From positions 1-64,000 of the forward strand of contig MU623385.1 of the NCBI GenBank assembly GCA_025201765.1: a stretch of DNA of 64,000 nt. Direction: 5' to 3'. Source of the stretch: Daldinia sp. FL1419 (Eukaryota > Ascomycota > Sordariomycetes > Xylariales > Hypoxylaceae). How positions within the stretch are numbered: the stretch's first letter is position 1; the number at the start of each line of letters is the position of its first letter. A model generated the notes under the pieces. That model had not been told where the DNA came from, made no database searches, and was given only the letters and a program-made list of their open reading frames with translations. Position numbers and translations under genes: made by a program. Of the stretch, positions 49,043 to 57,828 are shown piece by piece.

Positions 49043-50856
49043 ATGGAAGGTAGTCTCGTTCCATTATCTATTAAAGTTGTTCTCTGCGTCATTGTCCCCG
49101 TCGTCGCTATTGCCCTTGCATCTACTACTATTTCTATATCGCTTTTGCGTATCAGTACCTTTAAAAATCATCAACCACTGCGATACCAATCCGCTATGTG
49201 TCAAGTAAACTTCTTAGGATCCCAGGTCGGGGGAGAGTCTGTAATCAACTACAGCTACACGGATATGCCGTGGAAGCTAGTGCTATGGGATCTCTGGTAC
49301 TTGATTAAATATTCTCCGTATTTGGTCTGGGTATTATGGCCTTTATGGCCTTTCTACGGTGGAACTTTCGATGAACTCTCCTTTACGCTCTCACATGTAT
49401 GGTGTTGTTTTATCCACATCATCCTCATTACGCTTCAGCTAGCTTTCATCTTGGCGTTGCCATCCGTGGCTATCCTTCCAGGATGGCTCTTTATGTCTGG
49501 AATGGCCATATTTTTTATCATCAACGGAATTCTATGCCGGACACTGAATGGGAGCACTATACAATATACATCGGACCCAAAATATTCACCTGATTCGGAG
49601 AAGTTTAGGCATGAGCAGTGGATTTTCCTGAATGGTATTTCTACCGGGTACGGACAACTTTGAAGTCCTATAAAACTACTTCTGTTGCTAACGAATACTA
49701 GGGAAAGTTGGCTTAAAGATAATCTTGATCGCCTAGCACTTACGTTCGGAAGACCCATTCTGGGTATTCATAATCGCACGAACGGAGTTATTTTCGACCT
49801 CCTCGAAGTCATAGTCCAACGCTGCTTCGGATATCCAACTAGCGATATTCGCCTAGCATATAAGATTCTCAAGGACAAGCTGTATAACCCCCAGTTGACT
49901 ACGGTGATATTTATCTTACGTAAGTTAAGACCTCCTATCATCGTTTAGATATTAAAAGAATCGGAGCTATTCTAGCTTACCATCCCTTTCTTCCCCAGCC
50001 AAACGCTCGGGTATATTAGGAAAATAATTGCTGATACTAGAAATCAGATTCTCAAGGGGGCATCGAAGGGGGACTTGTTATAGATTGGCTTTTACAGGAA
50101 ATCCCTCAAGATCTCCTCGCCAAACTTGAAGTTTACACCTTTGGAAATGCGGCGAATCACTTCAACAATCCTTACCGATATCAAAAGACCCAAGAGGCCA
50201 CGGCGAGGACGTCCCTCGTTTTACAAAATGCATCCGAGAGAGTGACTACCCTCTCAGATAATGTGGAAAAGGCAGCTGACGGGAATCTTGGCAATCCGCG
50301 ACCCCTTACTCCGAGACTTTCTAATGAAGGCCCTAGAGAAGGCGAACTCCACCATGGTTCCTTTGATCGATCTATAGGACATATAGAGCACTACGCCCAT
50401 AGCTCCGATTTTGTTGCTCGCTGGGGTGTACTAAATTTCGTAACCAACTCCCGAGCTTCAGACGAGATTCCCCTTTTTGCCGGGCAGCTTTTTGTCCATC
50501 AATCGCGCGGGGGCCACTTGCTAAACCAACATTATCTGAACGATATGTTTACATTGAAGAAGAACGCATTTGGAGAGTTCACGGGCTGTGCAGACAGCAA
50601 CGAATTTATGGATAGCGTTATCAAGCCACCCCCGCAAGGAGAGTGCGACAACGCGACACAGGCTATCCGAGAAGATCTTGGCAATGGCTTCAAGACGCCG
50701 AGCCGTATTTTCCAGGTTAAACCCGGTGGATCCGTACGTGAGAAGTTATACGTTATGGAAGTAGATGCCTTGGATGGGCCAGTACGAGTCAGGGATGTCA
50801 GCCGTCTGTGGGAGTATAGGAACGGCCGAAAGCCGCGTGACAAGCGGGGAACCTGA
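49043..50856 (+). CDS. Membrane-anchored alpha/beta-hydrolase-like fungal protein
   Basis: Three exons, 49043-49647, 49702-49919 and 50048-50856, give 543 residues with all phases matching. Residues about 1-180 hold an N-terminal membrane helix and two or three further hydrophobic segments (VVLCVIVPVVAIALA, YLVWVLWPLWPF, IILITLQLAFILALP). The rest resembles a lipase-like fold: WIFLNGISTGESW, FGRPILGIHNRTNGVI, and a nucleophile elbow formed across the second splice junction (ILHSQGGIEGGL, a G/H-x-S-x-G-type turn). Then come DLLAKLEVYTFGNAANHFNNP and IGHIEHYAHSSDFVARWGVL, which place a candidate acid and His. Similar proteins are widespread and uncharacterised in ascomycetes as I remember them. 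An ester-hydrolysing role at an internal membrane is plausible but unproven. Confidence 0.82.
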
Positions 50857-50972
50857 AAAGAACGAGGAAGCGTTTCTTTGAGCATCAGCATTGCTTATAA
50901 GCTTTCCATGTGGCTGGGATCTGTTTTTTGAAGTCGCTATCGTCCGACGTCTGATCGCTTTACGCGGACTTT

Positions 50973-51096
50973 CTGTCACGAAGTGGATTAAGAAGCGAGG
51001 AAACAACTTCGTTGTTCCGCGAGAAGCTCTATCTACTATGGAACTATGGCTCTTACATAGGTACTTATAGAACAAGTCCTCCGTTTTATATGTAAG
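50973..51096 (+). repeat. Dispersed structured repeat, copy B
   Basis: The partner of 12870-12992. Shared words are CTGTCACGA, AAGAAGC, a GAGGAAACAACTTCGTTG core, TTGTTCCGCGAG and CTATCTAC. It ends in the same kind of hairpin: 51052-51073 (with an 8-base AGGTACTT insertion) pairs with 51083-51096. Differences from copy A are mostly transitions or compensating pairs. Confidence 0.75.
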
Positions 51097-51347
51097 ACAA
51101 CTAGAAATCTGAGGATTTCGGCATTGGCATTTTCTAGAGACTTAGTTTAGTATTAATTCATCACCTAGTCGCCAGCAGAGGCTCTTACTTAGCAACGTTC
51201 AAATAATATAGCGATACGATAGATGTTAAGTGAAGTGTTTAAGGCAGGGCTTTGACACTATGCAATATTGGAATTCTATTAGTTACTAATTTTATGCGTA
51301 TTGATTTCTAATTTATCTCGCCTCTTGAAGATTCAACCCAACTCGTA
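51097..51347. other. Short intergenic region
   Basis: About 250 AT-leaning bases between the structured repeat and the 3' end of the HET relic. No feature is seen. Confidence 0.4.
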
Positions 51348-53519
51348 TTATATGATTCTCACCTCTCTTTGGGAAAATGTTTCGACGAATTCTGTCAATT
51401 CGGTGTGGTTGATATGGTAGCACGAAACAACCCCTATTCTCATAAATGCACTGTGCTCGACATAACGTAGAGCCAAACCAGATACCTGCCACCCGCCTAG
51501 AACTGCTGGCTGTGCAACGGTCCATATACATGTAAACTTATTATAGGTGTCGTCTAAGGTGTCAAATATGACCGTTGGTTGTTGCCAAACTTCGTCGTCT
51601 TTAATAAGTCTAACCGAATCGCGGTCGCTAAATTCCCGGAATGCATCGACGATGTATTGGTGGTCCGCCAAGACATGCGCTTCGATCAGACAGGCTGGTC
51701 CGTTTAGTATCAATCTACCATTAACCACTTCACCGGTGTCGTCGGCGCCGAGTAAGTTTACATCAGCAAATACCAGAGAACTGAGCTCGACGACTCCTTC
51801 GGCGAGTGTATCCGGAACGATAAGAGGTCCATCGAGGCTAGCCCAAGACCACGAGGGTGCGCGATAGCAGGTCGCTCGAGTCGCAGGGGTACTCACCTTG
51901 ACGTAGGTACCACGCCAACGTTTCTATTAGTCTTTCTTCCCAGAGACCGGCTAGGTATCTATTTCCCCCGGGTCTGAGAAGCTCTAGTCCCTTCTTGACA
52001 CCTTTCGCCAGACCTGATATGGCCACAAGTTTATCACTTGGGACAGTGAGTTTCGTATGTGAGTATAGGCTTATGCCGATACTCCATTCGGCAAGTGTGT
52101 GGGCTAATGGGTCTCTGGTCGAAGATACGGCGGTCGATACAGCAATGAGTCGCTTAGAGTTTGTGAAATATATATATCGTCGCGTTTTGTGTACTGCTCC
52201 GCATGGACGGGATCGTGTATGGCGCGGATCTGTCCGATTCCCTTCGGGCGTGTCTCGCACGCGTGCATCTCCGTACATTCCCAAAATACCTGGTTCTTCC
52301 CGAAGTATACTGTACGGGTGGCCATAACCCTTTCCTGCAAAACCCACGCCTTTTTGTTTAGGGGCTCGTTCTGGAATTCCGTATACCACGCCGTGTCTTC
52401 GAGGTCTGCTTTGAATAGATGTCCATCTCCATAGAGATTGACCGCCGATGGAGCTACGAACGATGGGTTACGAGGGAAGAGACAGCCTCCTTCGTCGTCG
52501 TCGGCACCTAGTGCGGATATACAGAATAATGCATTCTGATAAACGTCTCGCATAGTACTAGCTTCCTTGCGCCAATCCTCAGTTGTGTCCTGGTAGATGC
52601 ATAGGTAATCGATCAATCCATATATATTTCACGCCAAAGCGACCCGCGATATACATTGCATCCCGAAGGGTCTTTGGTAAAGTGTCGATTGCATTCGGTT
52701 TCTTTGGCTGAGTATACGTTGACTTTAGGAGCCGGACGGTTTTATCTGGGGGCTTGTCCCCCCACCGGTAACTCAGGGTGACATATGGTGATGCTCGGAG
52801 GCCTTCGTCCTCGCTTACCAATTGAAAGGTATGGTTATCCGACTCACGGGAGCGGTTTATGCGAAGTAACCGAGTTGGTATATAGTTCTCGTCCTCCGGC
52901 CTCTTTCTACATAAACTATGGTGCTCTAAACAGGTTCCCATCCATTTAGACACTGTTGAACACGTTTTTGGAGAGCCCGTCGAGTCTTGAATATCAAAAT
53001 CCAATGGATAATCGGGTAGAAGTGCGTAGTTACATGAGCTTTTCGGCGGGTAGATTTGACATCGGTCATCAATTGTGAGGGGAACTTGTCTTACTTTTAA
53101 CCAAGGAAATCGTCTTCGATCCGTGGCCCGAATCGACCGTCATGCATGAGGTGTCCTTCTCGTAAGAGATCCAGAACACGGTAAAGAAGCCATATTCTTT
53201 GACCTTATTGCTCTGTTCGGTATCGTAAAAGGGGAAATCGCTACACATGACACACTCATCCTGCACAGAACGAGTAAAAGAACTCTCGTCGCAATGGTGT
53301 TTGTGCAAATACCAAAAAGTTGGGGATGAATGTCGAGGTGCTGTACACTTAAGTATTAAGATGGATATATATTCCAGGTGGGTAGGTAGATATTCACGCA
53401 CCGAAGTCATACTGAGAGAGTTGTGATCCCAGGCTGTCTGCAATATGCTTTTCGGCTGACCCAAGTTCAGAACGCTGTCGCGCGTTTTCTAGCCCGTGTG
53501 TACAGACATTGCAAAGCAT
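51348..53519 (-). pseudogene. Broken HET-domain (heterokaryon incompatibility) gene
   Basis: Collinear minus-strand fragments cover a typical HET-domain protein of about 700 residues: the start MLCNVCTHGLENA, one GT/AG intron (about 53414-53344, joining QYDF to APRHSS), LTIDDRCQIY, YVTLSYRWGDKPP (HET block 1), KYIWID then LCIYQDT.EDW (block 2), ALFCISALGADDDEGG, AWVLQER, KLVAISGLAKGV and RAPSWSWASLDG. HET proteins trigger cell death when incompatible fungal strains fuse. Breaks seen: a frame change near 53085-53105; a 4-base excess at 52608-52614 (GATCGAT where GAT is expected) that splits the block-2 core; a shift at the TATATATA run 52167-52178; and a one-base shift near 51893-51915. Each fragment is well preserved, so the gene decayed recently. 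The neighbouring plus-strand hydrolase gene is intact. Confidence 0.86.
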
Positions 53520-54400
53520 GGCGCTAGCAGCTTTAAAAAGGAGCTTCTCAGCTGTTACCAAAGGATATGTATCCCTTCTAGACATAAGGTCAAGTACGAG
53601 TTTACAGGTTTTGAAGCAGCCGAATCAATCTAATATAATGTGCTGAAGAAAACGGCTTATATGTGGCCTGATTGACAGGTACCTAACCGAACTACTTCAT
53701 GGGTAGAGGAGGGAAAGAGACTCATGTAATAATAAATCCATTTATTCCCGTAGTTGTCTAGCCACGCTTATGGGTTGACACCATCAACTTTGGCGTGCCT
53801 TGTGTACCTGTTGATACGCATGTCTGCGTATATTTGTAACGGATAGGTATTTTACCCCTAAAGTTCCTGAATCCTTAGGGGACCGATAATATGTAATATG
53901 GGTGATCCCCCGCCCCCCTTATTGTATCCCTCAGCATCACCCGTAAGTTGCGAAGCCACCTAGCAACTGTCATCTTACAGCAACGGGAGGGTCCGCGCAA
54001 TTCTACATGTACCGAGGGGTAACGTATATACCATGGCAACAAACTGTTCTGTCGGCCGAAACCTGGTAACCGATCATTAGACCCCCGTGGCCTGGTGGTA
54101 AGGTGTCAAGGTCTCCGGAGTGTTTGAGCCTGGAACTGAGCATTTTGTATTTTTTTTTTTTTTTTTCAAATTCTAATAATTTAAATAGCGCTGATATTAT
54201 TTAAAATACCAGCCAAATCTTTTCGCAAATTTGTAATTATTATATGAGTATCCCGAATACACTGGTATTGCTAAGATGATCGAAGACGATTTGCACATGC
54301 TGGAAACCAGCATCTTTTGCATTCCCTTTTATTATTCAGCTAACAAGCCTACTCCTTTACACTAATTCTTGCCGCCATTCAACATAGTCTCTCCGGTCCC
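53520..54400. other. Intergenic with a tRNA-like fragment
   Basis: About 880 bases. The only structure is the tRNA-like sequence and its poly-T tail at 54082-54167. The remainder has no feature. Confidence 0.45.
54082..54167 (+). other. tRNA-Arg-like relic or SINE head with poly-T tail
   Basis: CCCCGTGGCCTGGTGGTAAG closely resembles the acceptor/D-arm start (A box) of a fungal tRNA-Arg. A degenerate B box (GTTTGAGCC, one base off GTTCGA-type) follows about 30 bases later. The anticodon arm is about ten bases short, and the 3' acceptor strand that should pair with CCCCCG is missing, so it is not a working tRNA. A run of about 18 T follows at 54149-54167, which would be a strong Pol III stop. 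A tRNA pseudogene or a tRNA-derived SINE end are both possible. Confidence 0.3.
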
Positions 54401-54811
54401 CTATTCCCGCTTCGTGACTTCAGTGGCACCCAAAACAACGGCGCGCGTTTGAGCGCGATCCATAAAGAGTTCCTCATTAGCAACAACCCTGGCCGCTTTC
54501 TCAGGGGTATGCGCAAAGGCCATGAAAGCCTGAAAGGCCGCTGCATCTTGGAATACGAGCTGGGAGACAACGTCGTAGTCGAAGTCGGCCTGGGAACCGA
54601 CGAGTACTTGAGCCGGAGTCGATGCGTTCCGCGTTGTGCCTTTGCCTTCGCCTTCGGTGCGTCGGATATAGCGTCGCGTGTGCGACAGCGGGAAGTGCTC
54701 GCCGGATACTTCTCGGAGTAGTGGCATTTGGACGTTTTCGAAATTCTCTTTGAACTCCTCCGGCGAGACGCCGGGTTTGCGGGTGGCGAAGAATAGGATG
54801 GTAAAAGTCAT
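54401..54811 (-). CDS. EthD-domain protein
   Basis: An intact single exon of 136 residues. It has the small dimeric alpha/beta-barrel pattern of the EthD family: an opening strand MTFTILFFATRKPGVSPEEF, a helix (KENFENVQMPLLREV), a second strand with HTRRYIRR, then FDYDVVSQLVFQDAAAFQAF and a closing ELFMDRAQTRAVVLG strand. EthD proteins in fungi are often dehydratase- or monooxygenase-like accessory enzymes of pigment and other metabolite pathways, but many have no known reaction. No pathway genes lie beside it, so the substrate is open. The start codon is fixed by the first strand. Confidence 0.85.
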   Translation of the reverse strand: MTFTILFFATRKPGVSPEEFKENFENVQMPLLREVSGEHFPLSHTRRYIRRTEGEGKGTTRNASTPAQVLVGSQADFDYDVVSQLVFQDAAAFQAFMAFAHTPEKAARVVANEELFMDRAQTRAVVLGATEVTKRE

Positions 54812-55765
54812 AGTGATAGCTGCTGGGAATTATATATGAATGTAATTCCTGTGGAGATTCGACGAAAAGACCACGGCGTACTCGAATGCCTCGAAGCCAG
54901 TTATATTGTTATATATTTTGTTACCAGAAGGGTAATATACTATTTCCCTTTCCCCTTGGTGCTACGACGTTGTCCGATCGATGACTTGGTCCGACATACC
55001 GGGTAACACAGCAGACAGCACGTAATCATCTTTAGAGTACTGACGTATGTATCGTAAGCTTGACGGGATGTACAGACGGGCTGGGAAATATGTATACCTT
55101 CTTAGAGAATGCAACCAGATAGTAGCAAGAGAGCTGACTTTCCTAACTCCGTGTACGTAGGAAGAATTACGAATGATACGGTGGCTGGAAGTATTTCGGA
55201 CTTCCCCATAGCGTTTTTCACTTGCAAGATATGTCCATTTATAGTATCTCGAATAAAGATATTTGATGTGCTTAAATCGTTCACCTTGCATACCTCTCTA
55301 GTCCGAGCCTTCCGGTCACATACAGCAACCCCGTGTTTTCCGGGAAGATTTCTTGTAGGAAAGGAGAGCGATGTAAAGAAACTTATAGAATAGATCTGTC
55401 ACGCAGCACAGTGCTAGAAACCCTTCGCACATTTCCCCTTCATTGCAAGAATTGCATTGTGATGAGAAGCCTCAAGAGTAGATTTAATTATTATAAGGAT
55501 TAAAATAAAAATTAATGAGTGTCCTCGGACCAACCCAACCCTTGTACCCATTCAACCCATCCATAACCCCTGAAATCAATCGCCCCCGCGCTAATGCAAA
55601 AAAAATCTTTTGAAAGTCAAAAAAGGAGAGAGAACATAGAGAGTTTTTCTCTAAAACTCAACTCCGAAACACCTCTGCGAAGATAAGGTAATGCAGCCAG
55701 TATTCCTCGTCGCCACACAGGTATTAGACAGGTACCTATCTAGGAGATAAGCATCTCTAGGTAGT
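54812..55765. other. Intergenic
   Basis: About 950 bases of AT-leaning DNA, with a poly-A-rich stretch at 55600-55645. Short frames on both strands (54962-55291 minus, 55109-55393 plus) overlap one another and show no domain. Confidence 0.45.
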
Positions 55766-56368
55766 TTACCACCAGCCGACGCTGAGGCCGTTGGGCACGT
55801 TCGCGCCGTTGACCGCGAAGTCCTGCTGGATGACGTTGATGTCGAACGAGCCGACGGCGACGGTCTCCCAGTGGAGGGTCTTGCCGGCAGGGCAAGGGAA
55901 GCTCTCGACGGCTGGGTTGGCGAAGCCGACCTTGTCGAAGTCGTAGAAGCCGGTGGAGTCGTCGAAGCGAACGCGCGCGAGCTGGGTGTCGCGCAAGTTA
56001 CCCGAGGGCAGGTTGGCCAGGTCCGTGAAGGAGTTCTTGAAGAGGTCGAGAGCCTTCTCGCCTAGTACGTTGTCGCCGTTGCCGATGCGGCCGGCGTGGA
56101 TGACTAGAGTGCAGGTCTTGCCCGTGGCGGACTCTGGGATTGGGATGTCGTAGAGAGTGCTAGTCTCGAAGTCGCCGTTGCGGACCGTGGAAGTCTGGAC
56201 ATCTTGGGTGTTTAGGTTGGTAGTGATGTCGTGGTTCTTAATGATGCTGGGAACGGCGAAGCCGGCCCAGGCGTGAGTGTCTCGGGCGCTAACGACGTTA
56301 GAGCTGGTAGGAGCAGCGAGGGAGAGGGTGGCCGAGACAAGGCAGAGAGCGGCGGTAGTGTACTTCAT
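55766..56368 (-). CDS. Secreted But2-like domain protein
   Basis: An intact single exon of 200 residues. A clear signal peptide (MKYTTAALCLVSATLSLAA, cleavage near residue 19) precedes an acidic propeptide-like stretch and a beta-rich domain: GFAVPSIIKN, TCTLVIHAGRIGNGD, LARVRFDDSTGFYDF, FPCPAGKTLHWETVAVG and a terminal NGLSVGWW. This pattern matches the ubiquitin 3-binding protein But2 C-terminal-like domain common in secreted fungal proteins. Two cysteines (in TCTLV and PCPAG) may form one disulfide. The role outside the cell is unknown; cell-wall association is often suggested. The gene is strongly GC-biased at third positions compared with its surroundings, which fits high expression. Confidence 0.85.
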   Translation of the reverse strand: MKYTTAALCLVSATLSLAAPTSSNVVSARDTHAWAGFAVPSIIKNHDITTNLNTQDVQTSTVRNGDFETSTLYDIPIPESATGKTCTLVIHAGRIGNGDNVLGEKALDLFKNSFTDLANLPSGNLRDTQLARVRFDDSTGFYDFDKVGFANPAVESFPCPAGKTLHWETVAVGSFDINVIQQDFAVNGANVPNGLSVGWW

Positions 56369-57828
56369 TTTGATGGAGTGGATTTAGGATTAAGTGTTAG
56401 GTTTGAGAGAGTTGTTATTAAGAATTAGAAGAATGATAGTAGATCCGAGTTGCTGTGTTTTGTTTGTTGTGATTCTGTTGATATTCCCCCTTTTCGAAGA
56501 CGAGAAGCCATCTTATATACACCTTTGATAGACTTCAACATCCAACATCTCGCGATATCCAAGTCCTAAAGCACCATAATGCCCCTCCAGACTTAATTCT
56601 ATTTTTACTCCCAAAAATACCTGGCTAGCTACCTCATGAGCTTATGAGCTTAGGTATGCTATGGGGCTTTTAACTGCTGACACTAACGGGATATGGTTTC
56701 CATACTTCTCATTGGCTGCCTAACACCAACAGCTGGGTTTGGTTCATAACCGTTAGCTCATGGAAATAGAGCTTCAACGAGCTAAGAACTCGGGGGAAGG
56801 TCAGCACCGCCCCAGATGCAAGCTTGGAGATACCCGGATGGTAAGCCACTCAGTACCGGCTGACTGGCAAAGCCCCGTAGTTCGAGTATGACATCGATCT
56901 ATCCCGACCAGTGACATTAAGCTATGAGATAGTTACGATAGCCTATATCTTAATACCCCATCGTTAAGGCTGAAATAATTATCAGCCACGCGTGCCCTTG
57001 AGTTTTCTCTTAGCCTCAGCTCGGCGGGTGTGGTAAGCCTCCAGGACTACGCCAAGCATGGCTATCACATTTCGAAGGCTTAGGGTTCTATCATGTGCTT
57101 CGTTGGCACCAGCCGTAAATCTTCTTCATACGAAATGGCTACTCAGGATATTGTAGCTTATAAGTTCTAGTAATTTTTATATGCACTTTAATTGGATAAT
57201 CGTTTCTAGCGGGCTTGGTAATTCAATTTTCCATGCAATTCGTTTCGTGTTGGTTAGGTATGAAGGATCTATCGGCTACCTAGCATCACGAGACGGGAGG
57301 GCGGTCGAGGGATATAACTTCAACTTACTTAGTTCCATCTAGCCTGGAAAAATTAGCGGAATAACTCGAATAATCAGAAATTTTACGTAAATGGTGTGAA
57401 TAGAACATCGTATTCCAGAGTCATCCAATGAAGCCTCGTCTGACATGCTTTGCGAATTTTACTGAGTAGATTGGCGAATAACCGATTGTAAAGATTCGAT
57501 AAGCATGAGACTATTATTCAAGCTGCTTATTATTCGGGTAATATTTCTAACCGTAGAGAGAGCCCTTTTTAATTTGCTATTGTACTTAATCTCATGACAC
57601 TCTAGAATTTTCAGTATGTCATAAATGCTAAATGGTCTATAGCCGCAAAGGGGTTGTGAAGTTCTGGAAAACTGTAACGTAGTATTTGAAAATATCATTC
57701 GTCGAAGTCGAAGAATTATGTACCTTGTCCATATCGTGATCCTATGGCAATAGACGCTATTTGCATGAGCTTTCTTTTTTTTTAGAAAAAATCTTTTTTA
57801 TACACCAGTATGGTTTAGGACAGGTTCC
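56369..57828. other. Intergenic
   Basis: About 1.46 kb between the But2-like gene start and the DBP6 stop. The first 150 bases have a pyrimidine/purine-rich leader. The rest holds only short frames (57459-57698 minus) without features. Confidence 0.45.
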
